Of a DNA stretch of 28,746 nucleotides, positions 9,205-17,795 are shown piece by piece. A program made the translations under genes and the position numbers. Below the pieces are notes generated by a model. It was not told the DNA's origin. It ran no database searches and saw nothing but the letters and a program-made list of their open reading frames with translations. Positions within the stretch are counted from its first letter, which is position 1, and the number at the start of each line of letters is the position of its first letter. The DNA is from a virus: IMG/VR virus record IMGVR_UViG_3300017719_000128, positions 1-28,746 of that record. One strand, 5' to 3'.

Positions 9205-12200
9205 TTAAGGCACTCTTACGTACCATACTCTATTTAATACAAATGCAGAATTATTATTTATTGTCCCGATTTTAAATTCGCTTAATACCCTGTAATTTAC
9301 TGCGCCTACGATCATGTTTTTTCCAGTATCTAGTAATATATTGTTGCCAACACTTAAAGATCCAGTAGCAGCGCCTATTCTATCAACCACACTGCCACTT
9401 GCGTCGTATACAGGAAACCCTTGGCCACCAGCGTTAGTTACATTATAATCATAATTTTGAAAAATAGGTGTTTTGTTGCCTCTATTAGTAACTTCTACTT
9501 CAAAATCTGATACGGGGGATAGCATTGATCCTCTATTAACTCTAAATTGATATCTTGTAGAATTTTTTTGACCCGATGCAAATTCTGATCCTCCCCCAAA
9601 TTGACAATAGTTTATTTGTATATCATTTGGCAAAGTAATTATATTATTAGCTAAAGGCTCTGCAGATGAAGATGCAAACGAATAATATTGAGTACCATTT
9701 CCACCTTTGCCCGACGATACTCTAACTACAGTCAAACCTAAACCAAAACCTCCGTAGTCGCCTAAATCAGCGCCATAATTTACTTTAGTTCCGGTGCATT
9801 GATTTCTAGTCCATTTTGTACAATAGCTAACATCTGGAAATATACCATTACAACCATCCCCGCCTCTTTCTGCTGGCTGAGTAAGTTCTGTTGTGCCAAA
9901 ATAATTAGCTCCACCAACCGTTAAAGTACAATCCTGAAAAGCGCTGCTGCTGTAGTACTCTCCATTTGCGTCTTTAATAATAACTTTGAAATCATAACTT
10001 CCCGTAGGAATAGTATTTCCTGCAATTATATGACCTGTATTTCTATTGATTTCTAAATATGTATTTGCTACTGCGGTGCGTTGTTTATTATAATAAAAAG
10101 GCGGATCGAGTTCAAAAACTATATCTTCTGTTTGGTTTATAATTGAGCCGTTGACACCTGTTACAGCGTGGTCTAATGCCGTCATTGGAGGGGACTGGCC
10201 GGGTAGTGTAAATTGATTTGAGCTTGTAATTGACGGATTTTCATTTTTTAATCTTGTGCTCGCTATCAGGCCTGGGAGTGTTTCTGTAGTATTATGAATA
10301 ACATCAAAATTAAAAGTATAATTAGCGGGACCTAATTCATATGTAAATGTTTTATTAGTTAATGTTTTTATTTTAAAACCAGTAGATACTGCTTCAAATT
10401 CAAAATCACTAGTAACTGTAGCTCCTGAGCTATTTGTTACACTGTTTAAATTTAAGTTATCAATAATCCCAGCAGGAGCCGGGGCTAATAAATTGTCTTT
10501 AGTATCATATATTTTAACTTCGCCTACATATGTGCCGGCTACCGTGTAGTCTGCATTTTCGCTAAAGTCAGTTGTTGGATCTATAGTAAATAAAGCGTAT
10601 GAAGGCTCTGTGGGCACGTCGGAAAGCTCGTTCAATTCATGTACATAGCCACTTGTAGATGTTTCATAATATATATCTAGCACAGATTCAAATGGCTCTG
10701 TTTCAAAAGCATGGAGCACTGGGTCTAACGCGTATGAATATTTTTTAATGCTAATCGCTTCAGAAGTATTAACATTATATTCTTCTTCGCTTACAAAATT
10801 ATCGCATGTAATAACTGTATCAGGAGCTGTAGTAACTATAATTGATTCGACTTTTACTAAATCAGTAGATCTTCCTTTTAAATAATCGCCAACCGCTATC
10901 TCATTTGTTCCGGTTGAAGATAAGTCGACCCCTTTAACTGTTACCGTAAAATCTGTTTTACCAACTACAACCTCATTTACGGTTGGAGATGCTTTCGCAG
11001 AAAAAGAAATATCTGTACCCTTTAAATCAGCTTGACTAACCTGCACCCCCATTCCAGTTGTGCTAACCTTATATGGTATTTGCGAAACTAACATATTTTT
11101 ATTAGCTTCATACAAAAACGCAGATGGTATATCATTTGCATTAACCAAATCTTGTTGTCTGGCAGTACCTACATTGAGAACACTCATTAAGTCACTGTCT
11201 GAGTTTCCGTCTACTGGAGGCGGAGTGTCCGTTAGTCTTATAACTTTTGGAAAAACATTAACAGATGAAGTACCCAGATTTAATTCTTGAATATCATCAG
11301 CGAGCGGATCCCTTGGTATTTTGTTTATGTTTCCACCTACACCTGTCTGAACATAGCTTTTAAATTCACCACTTTCATTTTCTACATCAATAATACCAGG
11401 GGTGTATACGTTATAATATTCTTGTTGATTTTGTTTTACAACGATTCTATAAGAGTACCATCCGTATGGGTTTATATCGTAAGCAAACAAATTAGCGTCA
11501 TTTGATTGAGGCGATAAATTATGATATACACCAGATATTTGCTGATCATCATCTAACCCGTGCAATATCTCAATTATTGTATTTGTGCCATTATATACTG
11601 AAGAAGTAATAGGCCCCACGAAATCTTTGCTTTGGCCTTTTAAATATTTACCTACAGCAAATTCAGTTGTTGCATTACCGTTAGTTATTGTTAACCTTTC
11701 AACAATAGTAGTTGAAGACGGTGTTGCTTGCGAAACAGTAGTTGACCAATTTGCACCCGGTGAAGTGCTGGTACCAGGAAGCGTTAATATTGTGGGTGAA
11801 GCATAAGGCTCTTGGATAGGTTGATTAAATATGCACTCTAGAGCGTCTCCACAGTAATCAGCATTGCCATTATTGCCTGTAGAGTTAGTGTTCCAAAAAT
11901 AATTATAAAAATTTTCATCTCTAGCGGGTACATAAACAGAATGCGCTCCAGTTGTAGACAGTAATACAGGCGATTGCCTGCCATATTTATCTGCTAAAAC
12001 TACGCCTATTTGATAAGATCTTCTTGACTTTATACTATGCAATGGATATTCTTTATGTATTGCATAATCAGCTTCTCTAGTAACAGTAGAATCATTATAC
12101 TTTACATTATAATTAGCTATATAATTTAAGCCTGCTACGCCACTGGTTTTTATTAGGTTTCTGTCTTGTTGAAAGTTACCATACATTATTCTATTACCAG

Positions 12201-13395
12201 ACATTTCTTGAGTTTCAGCTCTGTATGGTACATTATCGTAAACTCTTGTAATTTGTTTTTCAGGTAATGTTTTTGTAGGAAGTATAGAATTGTATACATA
12301 TTTATACATGCCATCTGATGGCATATTTTCGCTACCTCCCGCTAAATTTACTAGCTCTAGCGACTTTACAGATTGTTCGTCAGATTGTTTGTATAGTATT
12401 TCTAAACCAGTAATATCGTAATCATAAGCGGGCTGCTGTGAAGGCATTTTAATATAAATATCTATTTGATTAATTTTATTAATCATACCTTTTTCTTGCC
12501 CGCTAGTTGTGTCATAAAAAGAAACCTCGCCGCTTTCAGCTATTTCTTTTTCTTCGTCAACACCAATTAAAGCAGACTTTGGCACAAAGCACGTGTTTGT
12601 AAACGGGGCCATTGTAGAATATTCTCCGTCAGAAAATCTAAATCTATATGAAAATCTTACAAATTTTTCTTTTAAATAATCTTTATCTATAGACGCTGCA
12701 GCAGATTCATTCATGCTTGAAACATCTGAAAACGCCCCGTCAGGCCCTCCCGCAGAGCTATAGGTATAGTCTAGCAGCATAGGTGCAAATATAGGCGCAA
12801 ACTTAGCTACAGATATCTTATGTTCTGCGTTATAAAAAGCTGGAGTTGTTTTAGCTGTAGATATATTTATTTTTCTTGGCTGGTTTAAGTTATCAGTCCA
12901 AAATAATTGATCCTCTATAATATTTACATTATTTATTGGGTGCGTTATAGAAAAATTTAAAAAACTTCCTGTAACTATTTTAGCTGCAGTAGCAGACCCT
13001 TTTTCCCAACAATATATAGAGCATAATGCAGTAGATGGTGCGAATGGCACTCCTCCAGGTTGCCCTGGTAAATTATCAAATCCAGGGTAAAAAACTTTAT
13101 TTATAGAATCGTATTGATCTGATGATATTTGAAAGTCTGTTGTAAAAAATATAATTCTTTTTTTATTATTATCAAAATACGCACCAATAACAGCAGAACC
13201 ATCTAAAGAACCATCTGAAGAAAAATTTGTTATTTTTTCAAATCCTTTTAATTGCTCAACTGTGCCTGAATCGCTACCTTCTGATTTAGTAACAGAAATA
13301 TTACCAGCCTCTCTATATTCTCCTTTAGGTATTATCTTATCATCAAGGTCAAGATTCATCTTGCCTTTCAGAAAATTATTATTTAATTTTGGCAT
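9205..13395 (-). CDS. Large tail nozzle/tubular-like protein with Ig-like insertions (1396 aa)
   Basis: The N-terminus (NNNFLKGKMNLDLDDKIIP, then GEYREAGNISVTKSEGSDSG and a GFEKITNF strand) matches the opening I recall for T7 gp12-like nozzle and crAss-like tail-tube proteins, in which a conserved loop precedes the beta-propeller. A propeller-like first half includes blades such as EDQLFWTDNLNQPRKINIST. From about residue 800 to 1250 the protein turns Thr/Ser/Val-rich with repeated beta-sandwich signatures (for example FTVTVKGVDLSSTG; VKIYDTKDNLL; LEINRNTGHIIAGNTIPTGSYDF, cadherin/Ig-like). These suggest several inserted or appended Ig-like domains that could face the host surface. The start ATG overlaps the upstream stop as TAATG, so the two are translationally coupled. 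Length is well above T7 gp12 (about 800 residues). Confidence 0.65.
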   Translation of the reverse strand: MPKLNNNFLKGKMNLDLDDKIIPKGEYREAGNISVTKSEGSDSGTVEQLKGFEKITNFSSDGSLDGSAVIGAYFDNNKKRIIFFTTDFQISSDQYDSINKVFYPGFDNLPGQPGGVPFAPSTALCSIYCWEKGSATAAKIVTGSFLNFSITHPINNVNIIEDQLFWTDNLNQPRKINISTAKTTPAFYNAEHKISVAKFAPIFAPMLLDYTYSSAGGPDGAFSDVSSMNESAAASIDKDYLKEKFVRFSYRFRFSDGEYSTMAPFTNTCFVPKSALIGVDEEKEIAESGEVSFYDTTSGQEKGMINKINQIDIYIKMPSQQPAYDYDITGLEILYKQSDEQSVKSLELVNLAGGSENMPSDGMYKYVYNSILPTKTLPEKQITRVYDNVPYRAETQEMSGNRIMYGNFQQDRNLIKTSGVAGLNYIANYNVKYNDSTVTREADYAIHKEYPLHSIKSRRSYQIGVVLADKYGRQSPVLLSTTGAHSVYVPARDENFYNYFWNTNSTGNNGNADYCGDALECIFNQPIQEPYASPTILTLPGTSTSPGANWSTTVSQATPSSTTIVERLTITNGNATTEFAVGKYLKGQSKDFVGPITSSVYNGTNTIIEILHGLDDDQQISGVYHNLSPQSNDANLFAYDINPYGWYSYRIVVKQNQQEYYNVYTPGIIDVENESGEFKSYVQTGVGGNINKIPRDPLADDIQELNLGTSSVNVFPKVIRLTDTPPPVDGNSDSDLMSVLNVGTARQQDLVNANDIPSAFLYEANKNMLVSQIPYKVSTTGMGVQVSQADLKGTDISFSAKASPTVNEVVVGKTDFTVTVKGVDLSSTGTNEIAVGDYLKGRSTDLVKVESIIVTTAPDTVITCDNFVSEEEYNVNTSEAISIKKYSYALDPVLHAFETEPFESVLDIYYETSTSGYVHELNELSDVPTEPSYALFTIDPTTDFSENADYTVAGTYVGEVKIYDTKDNLLAPAPAGIIDNLNLNSVTNSSGATVTSDFEFEAVSTGFKIKTLTNKTFTYELGPANYTFNFDVIHNTTETLPGLIASTRLKNENPSITSSNQFTLPGQSPPMTALDHAVTGVNGSIINQTEDIVFELDPPFYYNKQRTAVANTYLEINRNTGHIIAGNTIPTGSYDFKVIIKDANGEYYSSSAFQDCTLTVGGANYFGTTELTQPAERGGDGCNGIFPDVSYCTKWTRNQCTGTKVNYGADLGDYGGFGLGLTVVRVSSGKGGNGTQYYSFASSSAEPLANNIITLPNDIQINYCQFGGGSEFASGQKNSTRYQFRVNRGSMLSPVSDFEVEVTNRGNKTPIFQNYDYNVTNAGGQGFPVYDASGSVVDRIGAATGSLSVGNNILLDTGKNMIVGAVNYRVLSEFKIGTINNNSAFVLNRVWYVRVP

Positions 13396-14558
13396 TAATG
13401 CTTAATTATTTTTGATTTATTCCTGAATACCTGTGTAATTTCTTCTAATTTAATATTAGATAATCTTATTTTAGCATTACGTATTTTAGCTCTTTTTTCT
13501 TTTCTTAGCCTATTAATTATATACTCGGGTAAGTTATTTTTAGATGAAGCAATTGCATACAATATATATGAATAAACAGCATCTTCAGCTAGCTTAGGAA
13601 TTTGCATATCTGCGTCATAAGCAAGCCCATCTGAAATATACTCTAATATTATTACCTTATCAACAAGGTCACTCGAAAAAGAAAGCTTACCTTCTCTTTC
13701 ATTTATTGTAAAAAATCCATTAAGTTGTGTTGTCTCAGGGTTCGCGCCATATCTTTGACCTACGCCCACACGATTGAATGTAAAATTATCAATGCTAGCG
13801 TCCGTAAATTGCTCATCATAGCCGCCTGTTATTTTTTTCATATCAGCCCCACTCCAATTTTCTTCAGTAATTGAAGTCGCTGTTATGTTTTCGCCATAGC
13901 TGTCTTGCACAGGAACACCACTCCCGTCCTGCACAGGAACTTCTGTAGGATTCGAAGTTAGTCTTGTAGGATATATAATATGCGCAACCCCTAAATCATC
14001 AATCCAAGATGCTTTTACATGATTAACATAATCTTGTGGTATAGGCACAGTTAAATTATTAGGAATAGCAAGCTCTTGTTTTTTAATGCTTTTTAAAACA
14101 TCATAGCTAAACTCTTGGAGTGCTCGTTTAGCATGAAAAGCTATTTCATTTTTTTTAGCAGACGGCAAAAGTCTGTCAAACCCAACATAGCTAAAATAAA
14201 AATTATTGATTACATCCGTTATAGACGTGTACCTATAATTGCCGTATTGCTTTTCTTTTAATGTAACTCTGTAATAACCAATATCCCAGTTACCTACCGT
14301 TTTTACAAATATATTTGAATTTTTGCCACCCTCGACTGAGTATTCAATATTAACATCAGTAAATGTTGTATTATTAACGCTAAATTCTAATGTAAAATTG
14401 TTTTTATTATAGTCTTCGTTGGAAGGCACCCAAGAATCTGCACTGTAAAGTTTTAATACAGTATCAAATGTAGATATAAATTGACTTACCGATGTAACAA
14501 CATGAACTGCTTGCTGCCCTGCGTAATATTGTTCGTTTGTTTCTTTTATAAGCGTCAT
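13395..14558 (-). CDS. Head-tail connector/tail stabilisation-type protein (387 aa)
   Basis: The N-terminal half (~1-135) is beta-rich and Ig-like (EFSVNNTTF, GYYRVTLKEKQYG). A helical segment follows at ~140-170 (KKNEIAFHAKRALQEFSYDV), then a beta stretch with PIPQDYVNHVKASWIDD. The C-terminus is strongly basic and helical (~345-387, RLRKEKRAKIRNAKIRL). The helix plus following strand pattern recurs in presumed adaptor/ring proteins of crAss-like and marine podoviruses, and position between capsid and nozzle genes fits a connector ring. An internal eight-residue tandem repeat (VPVQDGSG/VPVQDSYG) is present. It lies 3 bases after the 264-residue gene and shares TAATG with the nozzle gene. Exact ring identity cannot be stated. 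Confidence 0.55.
   Translation of the reverse strand: MTLIKETNEQYYAGQQAVHVVTSVSQFISTFDTVLKLYSADSWVPSNEDYNKNNFTLEFSVNNTTFTDVNIEYSVEGGKNSNIFVKTVGNWDIGYYRVTLKEKQYGNYRYTSITDVINNFYFSYVGFDRLLPSAKKNEIAFHAKRALQEFSYDVLKSIKKQELAIPNNLTVPIPQDYVNHVKASWIDDLGVAHIIYPTRLTSNPTEVPVQDGSGVPVQDSYGENITATSITEENWSGADMKKITGGYDEQFTDASIDNFTFNRVGVGQRYGANPETTQLNGFFTINEREGKLSFSSDLVDKVIILEYISDGLAYDADMQIPKLAEDAVYSYILYAIASSKNNLPEYIINRLRKEKRAKIRNAKIRLSNIKLEEITQVFRNKSKIIKH
13902..13940 (-). repeat. Two-copy 24-base in-frame tandem repeat
   Basis: On the plus strand gtcttgcacaggaac (13902-13916) recurs as gtcctgcacaggaac (13926-13940) with one mismatch and a period of 24 bases. In the 387-residue protein this encodes the consecutive repeat VPVQDGSG / VPVQDSYG. 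It is probably a recent duplication in a surface loop. Confidence 0.75.
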
Positions 14559-14561
14559 TTA

Positions 14562-15356
14562 TTAAATTTTTTCAGTTTGCTCTTGTTTATTAATTTCATT
14601 TGTAGCAGCTTGTATAACTAAAGGATCTTTAATTATAATACCTGAATATGCAAGTATTTTTAGTACAACATCTGAAAACTCAGAATCGCTTAATTCAAAA
14701 TTATTTGAACCATTAGCAGAATATTCAAAAACACCAGTAGTCGCATTTTGATTATAGCCCCAAATAGGAGCAGATGGATATGTTAAATATTCCATATCTA
14801 TTGTATCAATACTTTCTGGCAAAACTTTTATTGTATTTTCTGATAAAAAACAATATATAGGAAAATCTTTTGTAGGTTGTGCAAGTGGAGACTGCAGTGT
14901 AGAGTAAAATTCTCGTCTTGTTACTTTTTGAATTAAAGGAGCACCAAACGCAGCCGCAAGATCAATTCTGTCTTTATTATTGTTTTCCTGCTGTCTATTT
15001 ATAGCAGCCAAAGACTCTTCTTTATAAAAATTTTCAAGAATAGAATTATCATTTCCATCAGTATTATCTAATAAAAATACACTATTATTATTAGGATCTA
15101 CTGAATTTTTAAATATTCTTACATAATCGTAAAACGGTTCTAATTTAGTATAAACATCTTCAGTTTTATTAGCTAAAGTATCATATACTTTATTAAGTCT
15201 TGTTTGAATATTTAATTCTTCACAGTAATTATCAAAAATTTGGCGTTGAACCTGATTTGCTACCGCATTAAACTCATCGGGCGTCATGTAACCTCTCTGT
15301 TCTTTATTAAGTATTAAAAGAACTGTTCTATATACTGTATTTACGTTTATCGCCAT
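14562..15356 (-). CDS. Head-tail adaptor-like protein (264 aa)
   Basis: The N-terminal ~60 residues form helices (VNTVYRTVLLILNKEQRGYM, then TPDEFNAVANQVQRQIFDNY). That opening is one I recall from a conserved structural protein of marine Bacteroidota phages. The middle is mixed; near 180-200 there are strands ending in EYLTYPSAPIWGY. The C-terminal helix carries FSDVVLKILAYSGIIIKDP, followed by Gln/Glu-rich residues. Helical adaptor proteins of the gp4/gp6 type in other podoviruses and siphoviruses have this size and position (after capsid, before tail genes), so an adaptor/ring role is inferred. The gene follows a 59-base gap that contains a GC-rich hairpin and is closely followed by the 387-residue gene. 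Confidence 0.5.
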   Translation of the reverse strand: MAINVNTVYRTVLLILNKEQRGYMTPDEFNAVANQVQRQIFDNYCEELNIQTRLNKVYDTLANKTEDVYTKLEPFYDYVRIFKNSVDPNNNSVFLLDNTDGNDNSILENFYKEESLAAINRQQENNNKDRIDLAAAFGAPLIQKVTRREFYSTLQSPLAQPTKDFPIYCFLSENTIKVLPESIDTIDMEYLTYPSAPIWGYNQNATTGVFEYSANGSNNFELSDSEFSDVVLKILAYSGIIIKDPLVIQAATNEINKQEQTEKI

Positions 15357-15373
15357 ATCTATATTATAATAAG

Positions 15374-15398
15374 GAGCGGCAACATAACGCTACCGCTC
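15374..15398 (-). terminator. Intergenic hairpin, possible weak terminator or processing site
   Basis: In the minus-strand RNA a 25-base element folds with GAGCGG pairing CCGCUC, extended inward by U·G, A-U, G·U and C-G pairs, and a five-base loop GUUAU. It is followed by CUUAUUAUAAU rather than a clean U run, so termination would be weak. It lies in the gap between the 274- and 264-residue genes. Confidence 0.45.
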
Positions 15399-15415
15399 TA
15401 TATTAGTATTACGCG

Positions 15416-16240
15416 TTATGCAAACTTTTTTTCTATTGATTTATAAACTTCTACGCCTTCATCTGTTTGCAAGAAGGAAGCAAAAGCTGAATATGGGTTT
15501 TCATCAAATGGCACTGTCATTAGCTTTTTGTCATTTGATGCCCAAGAGAAGATTCTCTGGTCCTGCGAAAGTTTAATAATATTTGCTTCTTTTGCTTTAA
15601 TTGCAAAATTACGAAGCTGAACATTATCATCGTTTGCTAGCTCTAAAAATAGCATTGGATTTCTTTTAGCAAATAAAAGTAAATCTCTCTTCAATTCTTT
15701 AGAACTCATTTTTGAAACCGAGCTACCAAGCTCAACCCGAACAATAGCTTCAGCCATATCGACATCCATTGTCATTGCAGCATTAAGAGCTTCTAGTTCT
15801 ATTTCAATACTTTCAAGCTGATCTTTTGCTTCAACAATAGAATCATGTTCTGTATATCTTTTATTTAAAAATGGGTGATATAAAGAAAGCAGCTTTTGTA
15901 ATGCTTGCTTTTCTTTGCCTACGAATAAGTGGCCATTCTTAAACATAATATGTCCTAATGTAGCCTCGCCCTTTTGTTCATCAACAAATGGAGAATTTTG
16001 ATTAGTTGCATATCTAAGCTCTCTTTGTTCATTTTTTTCTGAATCAAACCAAAGCAATGATCTATGTCTAGAATGCCTGGCTGGTACAGTATAAGTTAAT
16101 GGAGACGAACCTACTAAATAGTAGTGTCTATCTTTAATTTCCCATTGTGGTCCTTTTGGCTCTTTTTTTACAGTTTTAGCCTTAACTATTTCTTGAGGTG
16201 CAACCTCAACTGTTTCTTCTGCTGTAGCTTTTTTTGCCAT
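15416..16240 (-). CDS. Conserved head/neck-region protein (274 aa), function unknown
   Basis: The N-terminal ~30 residues are low-complexity Ala/Glu/Lys/Val and probably disordered. Residues ~33-125 contain a beta-rich module (WEIKDRHYYLVG, PLTYTVPARHSRHRSLLWFD, GHIMFKNGHLFV). Then come helices with an acidic hydrophobic heptad pattern (~135-165) and a helical part with KELKRDLLLFAKRNPMLFLE. The C-terminus carries KKLMTVPFDENPYSAFASFL. I recall close relatives downstream of capsid genes in uncultured marine phages, always without a named function. It is the first gene after the MCP terminator, so its expression may be partly uncoupled from the capsid gene. There is no visible Shine-Dalgarno in its A/T leader. 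It could be a neck, decoration or chaperone-like protein. Confidence 0.5.
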   Translation of the reverse strand: MAKKATAEETVEVAPQEIVKAKTVKKEPKGPQWEIKDRHYYLVGSSPLTYTVPARHSRHRSLLWFDSEKNEQRELRYATNQNSPFVDEQKGEATLGHIMFKNGHLFVGKEKQALQKLLSLYHPFLNKRYTEHDSIVEAKDQLESIEIELEALNAAMTMDVDMAEAIVRVELGSSVSKMSSKELKRDLLLFAKRNPMLFLELANDDNVQLRNFAIKAKEANIIKLSQDQRIFSWASNDKKLMTVPFDENPYSAFASFLQTDEGVEVYKSIEKKFA

Positions 16241-16271
16241 GATATAATATAATAAAAGTTTTAATAAAAGT

Positions 16272-16307
16272 AAAAATTACCCCCGTAATTAAACGAGGGT
16301 AATTTTT
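16272..16307 (-). terminator. Intrinsic terminator after the major capsid gene
   Basis: In minus-strand RNA AAAAAUUACCCUCG pairs with CGGGGGUAAUUUUU around an eight-base loop (UUUAAUUA). That gives about 14 pairs with a single U·G wobble, followed by ACUUUU. On the plus strand the same position would be a C·A mismatch, so the structure favours transcripts running right to left. It lies 15 bases beyond the MCP stop codon and would cap the capsid transcript, lowering expression of the following genes. Confidence 0.8.
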
Positions 16308-16321
16308 TTTAAAGGTAATGC

Positions 16322-17776
16322 TTATTTCTTCAACAATACGAAGTTGTTAGCACCTTGAACACACAAACATCTTTCTGACAAGAAGTGTACATTCATTGCA
16401 TCCTCGCTTGAAGTGAATGCTCCACCTACTGAACCTGTAATCCAAGTTTTAAGTCTTCGATCATCAGCTTCAGATGCACGGTAACGTACGTGAAGGAATG
16501 GTCGTCGAATGTTAGTACCAAGGATTTGGTCATATACAGTAGAAGTACCAGCTGGAATAAGAACACCATCAATTGAATCTTCGCCCGCAGTATTATAGCT
16601 GCTGTCAAATCCACGTGTTGATGCATCATTTAAGTATTTCCAGTCAGTCTTATAGAAATCATAAGAACCTCTGCGGAAGCCAGTGAATCCAAGATTCAAA
16701 GCCATTTCTTCAGAGTTTTCAAATATACCATAAGCAGATCCAGATCCAGTATTTCCACCGTTTAGCCCTGCAAGCATATCATCAAAAGCTAGATTGGTAG
16801 TACGATCTAAGAAAAGCATGTTTTCTTCAATTGCACCTTGCCCGTCTAGGTTTTTAAGGATTTCATCAAAAGAATCTAATGTAGCAGGAAAAGCTGAATA
16901 TACATTTCCACGGCTATTAAGCGCAGCGAAAAGTCCTTCAGTACCTTTTACATTTTGTTTGTAAGCGGAAATAGAACCTGCAGTATCAGTTGCTACATCA
17001 GATTTTTCAGCCTCAACCATTGTCATCTCTAAGTAATCTTGATAACGTAGACGTGTTTCTGATTCAGCTTTTAGATACCATAGATATCCAGAAGTTCCGT
17101 CTTCAGTAGCAACTTCAACCCATCCAATCTGAGCAGTGTCAGAACCATTAATACCATAATGATCTTTAATGATAATAGGTGAATTATTAAACTGAGTAAA
17201 CTCAGGCTCTACTGAACCTTCCATTCCAGAAGTTCCTTTTCCAAATTCAGAACCAAATACAAATACTTTTAAAGCATCTGCAGCGACGAGAGCAGCTGTC
17301 CATGTTGCTGACCCAAACGGGTGAGCTTCAACGGTAGTACCTGTAACAGCGCTTACAAAAGCTTTTTGCTCAGTACCTGTGTCAGGATCAAGAACAACAA
17401 TCAATGCATTCTTACGAATTGCATGGTGTTTTCCAGTGCCTCCAACAATACTAGATCCTCCAGTGGCGTTGTCTCCAATAACTACAGTAGCAGCATCAGC
17501 GGCTGCAATTGTACATGCGTTATACGAAATGTGTAAACGATTTTGCTCAGACCAAATTACTTGATCGGAACTCATCGGCATCTCAGCTCCTACCATTTGA
17601 AGAAATCCAGAAAGCGTACGGTTTCCGTATCGCTCTACTTCAGCTTCATAAATTTCAGGTAGATATTGTTGAGAAAAGTCATTACCAGCACCACTTGTAA
17701 AATCAAGATAGTTTGAAGTGCCGGTTTGTTTTGCGGCCGTTGGGATCAACGAGCCGTACAAAGGTGATAATGCCAT
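16322..17776 (-). CDS. Major capsid protein (484 aa)
   Basis: Position (portal, scaffold, this gene, then connector genes), length and composition identify the major capsid protein, expected to have the HK97 fold. The N-terminal arm is flexible (residues ~1-35, Thr/Ser/Gly). It is followed by a helix with YLPEIYEAEVERYGNRTLSGF, then alternating strands and Gly/Ala/Thr loops, a helical region near 230-290, and a C-terminal stretch ending in ERCLCVQGANNFVLL. Base use is less AT-biased than in its neighbours by eye (23 G/C of 60 in 17041-17100), as expected for a highly expressed gene. An intrinsic terminator follows directly. The leader AAAATTTATAAAAA has no Shine-Dalgarno. I recall similar N-termini in marine Bacteroidota podoviruses, but homology was not searched. 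Confidence 0.8.
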   Translation of the reverse strand: MALSPLYGSLIPTAAKQTGTSNYLDFTSGAGNDFSQQYLPEIYEAEVERYGNRTLSGFLQMVGAEMPMSSDQVIWSEQNRLHISYNACTIAAADAATVVIGDNATGGSSIVGGTGKHHAIRKNALIVVLDPDTGTEQKAFVSAVTGTTVEAHPFGSATWTAALVAADALKVFVFGSEFGKGTSGMEGSVEPEFTQFNNSPIIIKDHYGINGSDTAQIGWVEVATEDGTSGYLWYLKAESETRLRYQDYLEMTMVEAEKSDVATDTAGSISAYKQNVKGTEGLFAALNSRGNVYSAFPATLDSFDEILKNLDGQGAIEENMLFLDRTTNLAFDDMLAGLNGGNTGSGSAYGIFENSEEMALNLGFTGFRRGSYDFYKTDWKYLNDASTRGFDSSYNTAGEDSIDGVLIPAGTSTVYDQILGTNIRRPFLHVRYRASEADDRRLKTWITGSVGGAFTSSEDAMNVHFLSERCLCVQGANNFVLLKK

Positions 17777-17795
17777 TTTTTATAAATTTTAAGTT

